The translations under genes and the position numbers were made by a program. DNA of 64,000 nt. Origin: Olsenella sp. oral taxon 807. Its GTDB lineage: Bacteria > Actinomycetota > Coriobacteriia > Coriobacteriales > Atopobiaceae. Location: NCBI RefSeq assembly GCF_001189515.2, contig NZ_CP012069.2:1364001-1428000 (forward strand), given 5' to 3'. Below, in pieces: positions 37,176 through 46,580 of this stretch (the first letter of the stretch is position 1; every line of letters starts with the position of its first letter). The notes beneath the pieces are model-generated. The model did not search any database and had not been told where the DNA came from. It was given only the letters and a program-made list of their open reading frames with translations.

Positions 37176-38413
37176 GCGCGCGGGCATCTGTCGTGCTCGC
37201 CGTGTGTGGTGGCATCGCCGCCTACAAGGCCTGCGAGGTCCTCAGGGGCCTCCAGAAGGCGGGCTGCGACGTGCGTGTCGTGATGAGCGAAGACGCCTGC
37301 CGCTTTGTGGGGACGGCGAGCTTCGAGGCCCTGAGCGGCCACACCGTCGTGACGAGCCTCTACGGAAATCCAGATACCCCCATACCGCACGTCAGCCTGG
37401 CAGACTCCGCCGAGCTCTGCGTCGTCGTGCCCGCAACGGCAAACGTCATCGCAAAGATGGCCCTGGGCATCGCGGACGACGCGCTCTCGACCACGCTTCT
37501 GGCCATGCACCGTACCGTGCTGGTGGCACCGGGCATGAACGTGCACATGTGGCAGCATCCCGCGACGCAGGCAAACGTCAGGGCACTTACCGAGCGCGGC
37601 GTCTTTCTCGTCGGTCCCAAGAGCGGGCGGCTCGCCTGTGGCGACGTGGGTGAGGGCAAGCTTGCGGACGTGGACGACATCGTTTGCTCTGCTCTCGCCC
37701 TGCTAGGCGAACAGGGCCATGTCAGTCACGATCTTGCGGGTCGGCGCATCGTCGTGAACGCTGGCCCTACCCATGAGGCCATAGACGCCGTACGCTATAT
37801 CGCCAACTGCTCGACGGGCAAGATGGGCTATGCCATCGCGGCTGAGGCAGCCTTTCGCGGGGCCAAGGTCACGCTTGTCTCTGGACCCTGTACGCTTGTC
37901 ACTCCTGCCGGCGTGAGGCGCGTGGACGTGGTGTCCGCCGCCCAGATGTACGACGCGACACGTGAGGCCTTCGACGGCGCCGATGCCGCCGTCTGCGCGG
38001 CGGCCGTGGCGGACTACACCCCCGCCCATCCCGCAAACCGCAAGCTCAAGAAGGACACGGATCAGCTCCTCTCGATCGAGCTTCAAGAGACCAAAGACAT
38101 CCTGGCCGAGCTTGGGCGCACGAAGGGCGATCGCATCGTCATCGGCTTCGCGGCAGAGACCGACAAGCTTATCGAGAACGCGAAAGCCAAGCTCGAGCGC
38201 AAGCAGGCAGACCTCATCGTCGCCAATGACGTCTCCCGCAAGGACTCGACCTTTGGGGCCGACACGAGTCGTGTCACATTCGTGGGTGCCAAGGGTATCG
38301 AGCAGCTGGAGACGCTTCCGCTTTGCGAGGTCGCGCGTGAGGTCGTGAGCCGACTGGCCGTACTGCTCGATGGGGCAGGCGTCGAGCGCGCCGCAAGAGG
38401 GGAGGTCGGCTAG
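37172..38413 (+). CDS. coaBC: Bifunctional phosphopantothenoylcysteine decarboxylase/synthetase
   Basis: Encodes 413 residues. CoaC flavoprotein domain (about 1-185) with CGGIAAYKACEVLR, IPHVSLADSA holding the active-site histidine, and APGMNVHMW. The CoaB domain (about 190-400) has VVNAGPTHEAIDAVRYI and STGKMGYAIA. Together they perform two successive steps of coenzyme A synthesis. The ATG overlaps the preceding stop as ATGA. An in-frame extension upstream has no similarity. Confidence 0.95.
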   Translation: MSARASVVLAVCGGIAAYKACEVLRGLQKAGCDVRVVMSEDACRFVGTASFEALSGHTVVTSLYGNPDTPIPHVSLADSAELCVVVPATANVIAKMALGIADDALSTTLLAMHRTVLVAPGMNVHMWQHPATQANVRALTERGVFLVGPKSGRLACGDVGEGKLADVDDIVCSALALLGEQGHVSHDLAGRRIVVNAGPTHEAIDAVRYIANCSTGKMGYAIAAEAAFRGAKVTLVSGPCTLVTPAGVRRVDVVSAAQMYDATREAFDGADAAVCAAAVADYTPAHPANRKLKKDTDQLLSIELQETKDILAELGRTKGDRIVIGFAAETDKLIENAKAKLERKQADLIVANDVSRKDSTFGADTSRVTFVGAKGIEQLETLPLCEVAREVVSRLAVLLDGAGVERAARGEVG

Positions 38414-40264
38414 GTGGGGATTCTCATAGGGTGCGAGCGCATCTCCCAGGAGTGGCCCGGCAAGCAGGTCCTCGTGAGCCAGACGATCGGTATCAACGAG
38501 GGCGATCGCATAGGCATCGTAGGCAGAAACGGTGAGGGAAAGTCGACGCTGCTCGACCTCATCGCCCACCTTATGGAGCCAGACGAGGGGACGATCACAT
38601 ACCGAAGTGGCATCCGTGTGGGACTCCTTGCCCAGTCGGACAGCCTCGATGATACCGACGCCGCCCTGCACGCCGTCGTGGGAGACAGGCCCGAGTACGA
38701 GTGGGCCGCAGACCCCAGGCTTCGCCCCATCATGGACGAGCTTCTCTCGGACATCGACCGCGACGCCCGGGTGGGGGAGCTCTCGGGCGGCCAGCGCCGT
38801 CGCTGCGACCTCGCCCGCGTGCTCATGGGCAGCTGGGACGTGCTTCTCATGGATGAGCCCACCAACCACCTTGACGTCAGGGCCATCACCTGGCTTGCCC
38901 ATTACCTAAAAGGGCGCTGGCAGCCGGGGCAGGGGGCGCTCCTCGTCGTGACGCACGACCGTTGGTTTCTCGATGAGGTCTGCGAGCGAATGTGGGAGGT
39001 CCATGACGGCAGGATCGACCCCTTCGAGGGTGGCTACTCCGCCTACATACAGCAGCGCGTCGAGCGAGAGCGGCAGGCGGCGGTCATGGAGGAGAGACGC
39101 CAGAGCGTCCTTCGCAAGGAGCTCAACTGGCTTGCCCACGGCGCCAAGGCCCGCTCTTCCAAGCCCAAGTTCCGCCTCGAGGCCGCTCGCGCGCTCGTCG
39201 CTGACGATCCACCCCTTAGAAACGACATAGAGCTCAAGCGCCTTGCCGTGAGCCGCCTCGGCAAGCAGGTCATCGAGATGAGGGGCGCTTGTGCCTCCTA
39301 TGGCAAGAAGGTCGTGCTCGACGGCATCGACTGGCTCGTAGGCCCCGGCGAGCGCATAGGCATCCTCGGGGAGAACGGCGTCGGCAAGTCCACGCTCCTC
39401 GCGCTCATGACCGGGCGGCTCACACCAAGCGCGGGCCTGGTCCGAATAGGTGCCTCGGTGCGCTTCGGCGTCCTGTCACAGAACCTCGACGCCCTTCGCG
39501 AGCGAGGCGACTGGCGCCTGGGCGAGCTCGTCGCGAGCCACAGGCGCTTTGCCGTCATCGACGGCAAAGAGCAGAGCTTCGAGCAGTTCCTGGAGCGCCT
39601 TGGCTTCGAGCGGCGCGAATGGCCAACCTACGTACACGATCTCTCGGGCGGACAGCTCCGCCGCCTGGCCATCATGTGCGTGCTTCTCGACGAGCCCAAC
39701 GTCCTCGTGCTCGACGAGCCCGGAAACGACCTCGACACCGACATGCTCGCCGTCCTCGAGGATTTGCTCGACGGCTGGCCCGGTACGCTCATCCTCGTGA
39801 CGCACGATCGCTACCTCATGGAACGCGTCACAGACGACCAGTTCGCGCTCATCGGTGGAAACGTCAGGCACGTCCCGGGCGGCGTGGACGAGTACCTTGC
39901 GCTGCTCGAGTCTCGAGAACGTGACGGTGGCAGCGCTGCGAGGGGAAGGGCTAGCGCCCCTCATGCGGAGCGCTCGACACAGGTCGTCCCGGCTGCGACA
40001 CCGAAGGCACCCACAGGACCGTCAGGGCAGGCCCTCTCGAACAAGTCGCGTCGCGAGGCCAAAAAGCGCCTCGATTCTGTCGAGCGGCGTCTTGCCAGGC
40101 AGCGCGAGCTGCTCGACGACCTGAGGCAGGCACTGTCATCGATAGACCCCACGGACTTCGAGGCCCTGCTTGAGGGGCAAAAGAGGGTGAATGGCGCCGA
40201 GGCAGAGATCTCGTCGCTCGAGGACGAGTGGCTGGAGCTCAGCGAGCAGTTGGGAACGGAGTGA
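38414..40264 (+). CDS. ABC-F family ATPase, Uup-like
   Basis: Encodes 616 residues with two ABC domains. Walker A sequences are GRNGEGKST and GENGVGKST; signatures LSGGQRRRCDLAR and LSGGQLRRLAIM. The second Walker B is LDEPGNDLD, the form typical of Uup. A C-terminal coiled coil (about 540-616) matches the Uup DNA-binding tail. Likely roles are in ribosome function or precise excision. The GTG start follows the coaBC stop directly, with GGGGAGGT upstream. A different paralogue from the one at 22861. Confidence 0.88.
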   Translation: MGILIGCERISQEWPGKQVLVSQTIGINEGDRIGIVGRNGEGKSTLLDLIAHLMEPDEGTITYRSGIRVGLLAQSDSLDDTDAALHAVVGDRPEYEWAADPRLRPIMDELLSDIDRDARVGELSGGQRRRCDLARVLMGSWDVLLMDEPTNHLDVRAITWLAHYLKGRWQPGQGALLVVTHDRWFLDEVCERMWEVHDGRIDPFEGGYSAYIQQRVERERQAAVMEERRQSVLRKELNWLAHGAKARSSKPKFRLEAARALVADDPPLRNDIELKRLAVSRLGKQVIEMRGACASYGKKVVLDGIDWLVGPGERIGILGENGVGKSTLLALMTGRLTPSAGLVRIGASVRFGVLSQNLDALRERGDWRLGELVASHRRFAVIDGKEQSFEQFLERLGFERREWPTYVHDLSGGQLRRLAIMCVLLDEPNVLVLDEPGNDLDTDMLAVLEDLLDGWPGTLILVTHDRYLMERVTDDQFALIGGNVRHVPGGVDEYLALLESRERDGGSAARGRASAPHAERSTQVVPAATPKAPTGPSGQALSNKSRREAKKRLDSVERRLARQRELLDDLRQALSSIDPTDFEALLEGQKRVNGAEAEISSLEDEWLELSEQLGTE

Positions 40265-40269
40265 GGAGC

Positions 40270-42006
40270 ATGTTCGAGCTCCTGAGAAAATACCTTGGCC
40301 CCTATAGGGGCAAGACCATCATAGGCGCCCTGTCCAAGGTCGTGGAGGTCATCTTCGACCTGATCACACCGCTCGTCATAGCCCGCATGATAGACGAGGG
40401 CGTCCACAATCGCGATGTCGGTGCGGTCCTTCGCTATGGCGCGCTACTCGTGTGCTTCGCACTCGTCGGCTATGGCTTCACACTCATATGCCAGAAGATG
40501 GCCGCGCTCGTCGCCCAGGGCGTCGGCACCGATCTGCGCGACGACCTCATGAGGAGGACCATGAGCCTCTCCGCCGCCGAGATGGACCGCTTTGGCGCAG
40601 ATTCCCTCGTGACGCGCACCATCAACGACGTGAACCAGGTGCAGCTGGCCGTGGCCATGGGAATTAGGCAGCTCATGCGCTTTCCCATCCTGGGCATCGG
40701 CTCAATCGTGGCGGCACTTCTCATCGACCTCAAGCTGGGTTTGGTCTTCCTCCTCTGCGTACCTGTCATCACGCTCGTCTTCTGGTTCGTGATGTCACGC
40801 TCCGTACCCTTCTTTCGCCTGATGCAGGAGAAGCTTGACCTGGTCTTTCGCATCACGCGTGAGGCACTCTCGGGCGTACGCGTGATCCGCGCCTTTGGCA
40901 GGGAGGGAAGCGAGACCAAGCGCTTCGACGCCGCCTCAAAAGAACAGACCGACGTCGCCGTCGCCGTCGGACGCCTGTCGGCACTGCTCAACCCCGCGAC
41001 CCTCCTCGTCATGAACCTCGGCGTGGTCGCCATACTTTGGACAGGTGCCGTGCAGGTGAGCGTGGGAGACCTGCGCCAGGGTCAGGTCATGGCCTTCGTG
41101 AACTACATGAGCCAGACGCTCGTGGCCATCGTCTATGTGGCAAACCTCGTCGTGCTCTTCAACCGCGGGTCAGCATCGGCCCAGCGCGTCATGGAGGTGC
41201 TCGACACGGAGCCGTCCGTTCGCGACACGGCTGGTGAGCCGCTCGCGGTCGATCCCTGCGCGAGCGCACTGGCACTCGACCACGTGAGCTTCTCGTACGC
41301 GGGAGCGCAGCTCCCCTCCGTGGGCGACGTGACGCTCACGCTTGGCCAGGGCGAGACCCTCGGCGTCATCGGCGGCACCGGATCAGGCAAGTCGACCCTC
41401 GTGAGCCTACTTGTGCGCCTCTACGATGTGAGCGCAGGGACGATCGAGGTGCTTGGGCATGACGTGCGTGACTACCCGATCGCACAGCTACGCTCGCTCG
41501 TCTCGATCGTGCCACAGAAGGCGTCTCTCGTCTCGGGCACCATCCGATCCAACCTTCTCTGGAGAAGGCCCGACGCCGATGACGACGAGCTCTGGCGTGC
41601 GCTCGAGCGCGCGCAGGCCGCAGACTTCGTCCGCGAGAAGCCGCTCGGCCTCGATGGGGCCGTAGAGGCAGGGGGCAAGAACTTCTCGGGCGGCCAACGC
41701 CAGCGCCTCACGATCGCCCGTGCGCTCGTCGGCTCACCTCGCCTCGTGGTCCTCGATGACTCGGCGTCAGCCCTCGACTTCAAGACGGACGCGCGTCTGC
41801 GCAGGGCGCTTCGCGAGCTTGGGGGAAAGACGAGTGCCGTCATCGTGTCCCAGCGCGTCTCGGCAGTCATGCAGTCCGACAGGATCCTGGTGCTCGACCA
41901 CGGCAGGGTGGTCGGCCTTGGCACCCACAGGGAGCTGCTTGAGGCCAGCGAGATCTATCGCGAGATCTGTCTCTCGCAGCTCTCGGCCGAGGAGGTGGCC
42001 GCCTGA
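40270..42006 (+). CDS. ABC exporter half-transporter with degenerate ATP site
   Basis: Encodes 578 residues: six membrane helices (about 15-300) then an ATPase domain with Walker A GGTGSGKST and signature FSGGQRQRL. Walker B reads LVVLDDSASALD, so the catalytic glutamate is replaced by aspartate, as in one partner of heterodimeric exporters such as BmrC/LmrC. The partner gene follows with a 1-bp overlap. Substrate unknown: multidrug, lipid or peptide. GAGGAG precedes the ATG. Confidence 0.88.
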   Translation: MFELLRKYLGPYRGKTIIGALSKVVEVIFDLITPLVIARMIDEGVHNRDVGAVLRYGALLVCFALVGYGFTLICQKMAALVAQGVGTDLRDDLMRRTMSLSAAEMDRFGADSLVTRTINDVNQVQLAVAMGIRQLMRFPILGIGSIVAALLIDLKLGLVFLLCVPVITLVFWFVMSRSVPFFRLMQEKLDLVFRITREALSGVRVIRAFGREGSETKRFDAASKEQTDVAVAVGRLSALLNPATLLVMNLGVVAILWTGAVQVSVGDLRQGQVMAFVNYMSQTLVAIVYVANLVVLFNRGSASAQRVMEVLDTEPSVRDTAGEPLAVDPCASALALDHVSFSYAGAQLPSVGDVTLTLGQGETLGVIGGTGSGKSTLVSLLVRLYDVSAGTIEVLGHDVRDYPIAQLRSLVSIVPQKASLVSGTIRSNLLWRRPDADDDELWRALERAQAADFVREKPLGLDGAVEAGGKNFSGGQRQRLTIARALVGSPRLVVLDDSASALDFKTDARLRRALRELGGKTSAVIVSQRVSAVMQSDRILVLDHGRVVGLGTHRELLEASEIYREICLSQLSAEEVAA

Positions 42007-43859
42007 TGGCCAACCCTTACTCCGGCGCGACGAGCGCATCGACCGCCCTCACGTCAATACGAGGCGATGACGACAAGGGGTTTGCACACGATCAGGTCCT
42101 CGAGCCAAGCGACCTCTCAACCTGGCAGCTGATAAGGCGACTCATGGGCTATGCCCGGCCGCACTGGGTCTCGCTCGCCCTGTCGTTTGTCACGGCGGCC
42201 ATCTCGGTCGTCCTCCAACTCTACGTACCCATCCTCATCGGACAGGCCATCGATCACATTCTCGCTGTGGGACAGGTGGACTTCTCGGAGTTGCTTTTGA
42301 CGCTGCGATGGCTCGCCGTCACCGTCGTCGGTGCCGCCCTCACACAGTGGATCTCCCTATACTGCACGAATCGACTCGCCTATGAGACGTCACGCGACCT
42401 GCGCGACGAGGCCTATGCCAAGTTCAACGTGCTCTCCCTGTCGTTTATCGACTCCCACTCCCACGGTGACCTCCTGAGCCGCGTGATCAACGACGTCGAC
42501 GCGGTGGGGCAGGGGCTCCTCCAGGGGTTCACCCAGCTCTTCGGCGGCGTCATGACCATTCTGGTCACGATCGGCTACATGTGTGCGCTCTCGGTCCCCG
42601 TGGCGCTCGTGGTGCTCGTGCTGACACCGCTCTCCGTACTGGCCGCGAGCTGGATCGCACGACACTCTGCCTCGAGCTTCCGCGCACAGCAGGAGATCCA
42701 GGGCGAGCTTGGTGGCTACACCGAGGAGATGATGGGCAACCAGGCGCTCGTGTCGGCATTTGCCCAAGGCGCTGAGGTGAGCGCCACTTTCGCCCAGATC
42801 AACAGACGCCTCTATGTCGCAGGGGAGAGGGCGCAGTTCGTCAGCTCGCTCACGAACCCCTCCACGCGCGTCGTCAACAACCTCACCTACGCGGCCGTCG
42901 CCATCGTGGGCTGCGTCTGCGTGATCGGTGGCTGGCCCAGCGTGCTGACGGTGGGGCAGGTGCAGAGTTTCCTCTCATACACGAACCAGTACATGAGGCC
43001 CTTCAACGAGATCTCCTCCGTAGTGACGCAGGTCCAAGCGGCATTCGCCTCGACGCGCAGGCTCTTCGCACTGCTCGACGCAACCGAGGAGACCCCTGAC
43101 GCACCCCGGGCGCTCAATCTTGTGGAGCCGCAGGGACGGCTCGACGTCGAGCATGTGTGGTTCTCCTACGACAAGGACCAGGAGCTCCTCAAAGACATCG
43201 ACCTGCACGTCGCCCCGGGCAGGCGCTTCGCCCTCGTCGGACCCACGGGCTGCGGCAAGACGACCCTCATCAATCTGCTGCTCAGGTTCTACGATGTGGA
43301 CAAGGGAAGGATTCTCCTCGACGGCGTGGACCTGCGCGAGCTCACGCGCAGGTCGCTCCGCTCGTCCTTTGGCATGGTCCTACAGGAGACCTGGCTCTTT
43401 AGGGGAAGCGTGCGCGACAACATCCGCTACGGCGTCCCCACCGCCACGGACGATGACGTCATCGCAGCCGCCACGCGGGCGCACGCGCACAAGTTCATAG
43501 AGCAGCTGCCAGAGGGCTACGATACCGTCGTCGGAGAGGGGGCGGGGCTCCTCTCGGCAGGGCAGCGCCAGCTCCTCTGCATCGCACGCGTGATGCTACA
43601 GGACCCAGCGGTGCTCTTGCTCGACGAGGCGACGAGCTCCATCGACACGCGCACGGAACTGCAGGTTCAGGACGCCTTCGACAGGATGATGGAGGGCAGG
43701 ACCTCGCTGGTAGTGGCGCACAGGCTCTCGACGATACGCAACGCGGACTGCATCGTCGTAATGCAAGACGGCCGCGTCATGGAGACAGGCACCCACGACG
43801 ATCTTTTGGCGTCAGGCGGACTCTATGCCGAGCTCTACCGCAGCCAGTTCGAGCGCTGA
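42006..43859 (+). CDS. ABC exporter half-transporter with consensus ATP site
   Basis: Encodes 617 residues: a polar N-terminal tail (~35), six membrane helices (about 50-335) and an ATPase domain with Walker A GPTGCGKTT and Walker B LLLDEATSSID with the catalytic glutamate. The signature reads LSAGQ rather than LSGGQ. In heterodimeric exporters the two sites are built from both chains, so this partner supplies the functional Walker B. It forms the LmrCD/BmrCD-like pair with the preceding gene. Confidence 0.9.
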   Translation: MANPYSGATSASTALTSIRGDDDKGFAHDQVLEPSDLSTWQLIRRLMGYARPHWVSLALSFVTAAISVVLQLYVPILIGQAIDHILAVGQVDFSELLLTLRWLAVTVVGAALTQWISLYCTNRLAYETSRDLRDEAYAKFNVLSLSFIDSHSHGDLLSRVINDVDAVGQGLLQGFTQLFGGVMTILVTIGYMCALSVPVALVVLVLTPLSVLAASWIARHSASSFRAQQEIQGELGGYTEEMMGNQALVSAFAQGAEVSATFAQINRRLYVAGERAQFVSSLTNPSTRVVNNLTYAAVAIVGCVCVIGGWPSVLTVGQVQSFLSYTNQYMRPFNEISSVVTQVQAAFASTRRLFALLDATEETPDAPRALNLVEPQGRLDVEHVWFSYDKDQELLKDIDLHVAPGRRFALVGPTGCGKTTLINLLLRFYDVDKGRILLDGVDLRELTRRSLRSSFGMVLQETWLFRGSVRDNIRYGVPTATDDDVIAAATRAHAHKFIEQLPEGYDTVVGEGAGLLSAGQRQLLCIARVMLQDPAVLLLDEATSSIDTRTELQVQDAFDRMMEGRTSLVVAHRLSTIRNADCIVVMQDGRVMETGTHDDLLASGGLYAELYRSQFER

Positions 43860-43897
43860 GCCTGCCTGCGCCAGCGGCACCGGCACCGGCGCACGAT

Positions 43898-44066
43898 GTG
43901 AGTGATTCACTCACATCACAAACCTGAAGTGAGTGAATCACTCACATCGAGACTTTATTCAGTAAGCGTCTGAGCTGCGCATATGTATGTTTACCTGTTA
44001 TAACAGCATCGGATTCCGTGGGAAAAATCACTCACTTCGTGACAACGATGTGAGTGAATCACTCAC
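43898..44066. repeat. 169-bp paired-palindrome element, copy B
   Basis: The same 17-bp palindrome occurs at 43898-43914, 43929-43945 and 44050-44066, with the half-site TCACTCAC at 44028-44035. Box offsets (31, 90, 31) and total length equal those of 21503-21671. The 82-bp middle differs but keeps CGAG at the left, a TTCARTAAGC block and AAAAATCACTCAC at the right. Bases flanking the palindromes change together (GAA with TTC in copy A, GAT with ATC here). It lies between the ABC exporter and the alkyltransferase gene, which converge. Confidence 0.9.
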
Positions 44067-44102
44067 ATCACGCCTGCGGGCAGGATCGCAAGCTGAAGTT
44101 CA

Positions 44103-44420
44103 TCACGCTTCCCATCGGCAGGTGCTCATGTCAACACGTCCGTCAGGAAGAAAGACGACGCCTTCTTCCTCGAGCAGCTGACGCTGGACGGAAGGTCCGC
44201 CAAAGGCGTAGCCCGCAGCGAGTGACCCATCCTTGAAGACGACGCGATGGCAGGGGACGCCCGCAGCCTGCCCAGGACTTGCGTGCATGGCAAAGCCGAC
44301 GAAGCGTGCCTTGCGTGGCTGGCCCAGCATCGCCGCAATCTGCCCGTAGCTGGCGACGCGACCCCTGGGAATCTGCCGCACCAACTCGTACGTACGCTCA
44401 AAGAAGCCTTCCCGCTCCAT
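44103..44420 (-). CDS. Single-domain O6-alkylguanine alkyltransferase-like protein
   Basis: Encodes 105 residues and contains only the C-terminal domain of the family. It has RGRVASYGQIAAMLG and the active-site PCHRV with C57, so alkyl transfer is possible; the typical ATL proteins have tryptophan in place of this cysteine. The ATG at 44420 has GGAG 9 bases upstream. A longer in-frame extension to 44714 crosses a repeat and lacks similarity, so it was rejected. Its role is direct or assisted repair of alkylated guanine. Confidence 0.8.
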   Translation of the reverse strand: MEREGFFERTYELVRQIPRGRVASYGQIAAMLGQPRKARFVGFAMHASPGQAAGVPCHRVVFKDGSLAAGYAFGGPSVQRQLLEEEGVVFLPDGRVDMSTCRWEA

Positions 44421-44483
44421 CGCACACCACTCCGTCCGCTCCCCATTGCCCGCGTCCGCCCAAGCTCCCCGTCCACGGTGACC

Positions 44484-44570
44484 CGCCCGCCAGATTCTCG
44501 GGTACCATGTTTTTCTCGCCAACTGGGCAAATACCGTTGAGTAAGTGCCCCGCAGGCTGGCGGGCACTAA
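44484..44570. repeat. Dispersed intergenic repeat, family 2, copy 2
   Basis: Matches the element at 981-1075: CAGATTCT, GGGTACC, GTTTT, AACTGGGCAAAT and AGTGCCCCGCAG in the same order with identical 30- and 23-bp offsets. It ends in a hairpin (AGTGCC/GGCACT plus CGC/GCG with one bulge). It lies upstream of the leftward alkyltransferase gene. Confidence 0.75.
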
Positions 44571-44720
44571 GCCGCCCACGTTTCCCTGCGCCCATACGGG
44601 TTCTTGGGGCTGTAGGCCGTGTGGGTTAAGCGTTATCGTCTGAGCATATAACATGCATGGTGGCCCTAGCTGCACGAGATCAGCGTGAGGATGAGAATGA
44701 CATACGGGAGTCATAGCATG

Positions 44721-44989
44721 CGGGCATGCGGCTTTCTTTCTAGATGCGCTGCTGGAGGTAGGGGAGTATCTTAACTGCCTTTTTTTCTACAGTATATCAA
44801 ACACAATTAATTGGTTTTCTCTTTTATTTCAAGTAAACATACTTTGATTTTGTATAGCCCATGTTTACAAATAAATTTCTTTGTTTTTGATGTCAAAACA
44901 AAGTACCCAATGTACCTATACTGGGAGAGGGCATATAGAGACGCGCTCCCTGGCAAGCGAGCAGCGCATCGATGAGAGAGGCCATGGTG
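44721..44989 (+). promoter_or_regulatory. AT-rich region before the DeoR regulator
   Basis: From about 44770 to 44925 the DNA is markedly AT-rich against its surroundings. It carries a TATACT -10 candidate at 44917-44922 without a clear -35. No gene is seen. It probably contains the promoter of the DeoR-type gene. Confidence 0.4.
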
Positions 44990-45760
44990 ATGAGCGCATC
45001 CGGAGACGATCGCAGGGAACGGATCCTCCACGAGGTCATGGCCCACGGCAAGGCGACAGTGACAGGACTCTCCGAGCTGCTTGGCGTGACCACCGAGACC
45101 ATCCGCAAGGACCTTGTGACGCTGGAAGAGAGAAACGTCATCTCCAAGCGTCATGGCTTCGTGACACTTGCGACGCCGATGCCCGAGCGCGACTACTCCG
45201 AGAAGGGGGAGTCACTTCACCTCGCGGAAAAGACCGCCATCGCCGAGCGCGCCGCCCGCCTTACCCCACAAGATGCGGCCGTGTTCCTCGACACGAGCAC
45301 CACCGTGCTCTGCCTCGCGTCGCTCCTTGCCCTGCGCTCCGACCTCACCGTCATCACGAATTCGATCGACGTCTGCCAAGCACTCGCGCGCTCGGGCAGC
45401 AAGATCCTCGTAACGGGAGGGCTCTATCACACGAAGAGCAACTCATGCGTGGGGTCTTGGGCCCTGCGATCCATGGAGAGCGTCAACGTCGACGTCGCAT
45501 TTCTTGGTTGCGATGGCTTCTCGCCCGAGGGCCCAACCATTCGCTCCTACCAAGAGGTCGAGTTCAAGAGAATGGTGGCGCGGCGGGCAAAACGAACCGT
45601 CCTACTCGCCGACACGTCCAAGCTGGGCAATACGGGTCTTTACACCTTCGCGAACTACGCAGACTTCAGCCTTATGATCTTCGAGCGCGAGCTGAACGTG
45701 GGGGAGAGGAAGGTGCTTCCCAAAAACGTAGCGCTGATCGATGTCGTGCCGCCTTCCTAG
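44990..45760 (+). CDS. DeoR/GlpR-family transcriptional regulator
   Basis: Encodes 256 residues. N-terminal helix-turn-helix (about 10-60: VTGLSELLGVTTETIRKDL) and a C-terminal DeoR sensor domain with DTSTTVLCLA, NSIDVCQALA and FLGCDGFSPEG, which binds a sugar phosphate in this family. It stands alone; no sugar transport or kinase gene is next to it, so its target is not evident. The ATG at 44990 has GAGAGG 8 bases upstream. ATGs at 44972 and 44984 are poorer. Confidence 0.88.
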   Translation: MSASGDDRRERILHEVMAHGKATVTGLSELLGVTTETIRKDLVTLEERNVISKRHGFVTLATPMPERDYSEKGESLHLAEKTAIAERAARLTPQDAAVFLDTSTTVLCLASLLALRSDLTVITNSIDVCQALARSGSKILVTGGLYHTKSNSCVGSWALRSMESVNVDVAFLGCDGFSPEGPTIRSYQEVEFKRMVARRAKRTVLLADTSKLGNTGLYTFANYADFSLMIFERELNVGERKVLPKNVALIDVVPPS

Positions 45761-45772
45761 GAGCGGCGGCAC
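45746..45772 (+). terminator. Hairpin at the end of the DeoR gene
   Basis: GTGCCGCC (45746-45753) and GGCGGCAC (45765-45772) form an 8-bp stem that overlaps the stop codon. There is no T-run. Confidence 0.45.
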
Positions 45773-45785
45773 AACGTGCGCTGTT

Positions 45786-45872
45786 CACTCGGCGGTAAAC
45801 GTACGGGGTTGCACGTTCAGGGACATCACGCAGTGTGGGTCCAGGCGACCTCTGGACCCCTGCGGGCACTGC
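45786..45872. repeat. Dispersed intergenic repeat, family 3, copy 2
   Basis: Diverged copy of 274-360 with the same ordered blocks (CACTCG, AACGTAC, ACGTTCA, GCAGTG, ACCT, TGGACC, GGGC). It fills part of the 314-bp gap before the gene at 46075. The rest of the gap holds only a probable promoter. Confidence 0.6.
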
Positions 45873-46045
45873 AGCAGGTCAGGCTGATTTGTGCCGTACC
45901 TTCCAAAGGTGGGTGCGGCACGTCACACACCCGGTAAACCTCACTCAAGTACACGTGAGCGCACCGGTCTGGTACGCTCTGGAACGAGGACTAGGCTTTG
46001 ATAGAGTACCGCACGCACTACCCCATAAGCGAGATCGGGCTACCT

Positions 46046-46054
46046 TGGTATAGT
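46046..46054 (+). promoter_or_regulatory. Extended -10 promoter of the 46075 gene
   Basis: TGG followed by TATAGT (46049-46054), 20 bp before the start codon. The -35 region is weak. Confidence 0.45.
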
Positions 46055-46074
46055 TAAGGCTGAAAGGAATCGAC

Positions 46075-46509
46075 ATGAGACTGCGTCTGAATGGTCGCGA
46101 CGCCAACGAGCGAATAGAGATGAGCCTGCTGGAGGTCTTGGGCGATAGTGAGGACGAATGCTGCATCACCTGCACATTGGGGATAGACATAGGCAACTGT
46201 TCTGTTCGCCGCGAGCGCATCATCTCTGACATGGGAGCGCTGCGCAGGTTCAAAGACCAGCTGCAGTTATGCTATGACCTGCTGGAAGGCAAGGCAACGT
46301 ACAGCATGCTCTGGGAGGATGAGCTTCAGTTTAGTGTGAGTATGACTCGCAACGGTCACGCCGTGGTCAGCGGTGCCTATCGTGAGCGCTCGGAGCTGAC
46401 AAACGAGCTTCTGTTCGAGATGGAGACAGACCAGAGCTGCTTTCCTCCCGTTCTGCGTGCGATAGGGCAGTTTGAAGACGCATGCAGGGAGAGGCCCACA
46501 ACAGCCTGA
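46075..46509 (+). CDS. Hypothetical protein, possibly immunity-like
   Basis: Encodes 144 residues, soluble, acidic, with paired cysteines near residues 29-33. The layout is a beta-rich N-terminal half, a central helix (MGALRRFKDQLQLCYDLLEG) and a second beta-rich part. This faintly resembles small immunity proteins of the WapI/DUF6228 type, but no family match can be claimed. AAAGGAA precedes the ATG and a -10 box lies upstream. It is an isolated gene between repeats, convergent with scrB. Confidence 0.6.
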   Translation: MRLRLNGRDANERIEMSLLEVLGDSEDECCITCTLGIDIGNCSVRRERIISDMGALRRFKDQLQLCYDLLEGKATYSMLWEDELQFSVSMTRNGHAVVSGAYRERSELTNELLFEMETDQSCFPPVLRAIGQFEDACRERPTTA

Positions 46510-46580
46510 GCGAAGACGCCCACACGGCGTGCCAGACACTTACACGGCGTGCCACTCGGTGAGGCCCCGCATGCGCGATG

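Noticed and set aside
44881-45798. 305-codon frame over the DeoR gene
   Set aside because: Out-of-frame shadow; the DeoR product is well supported.
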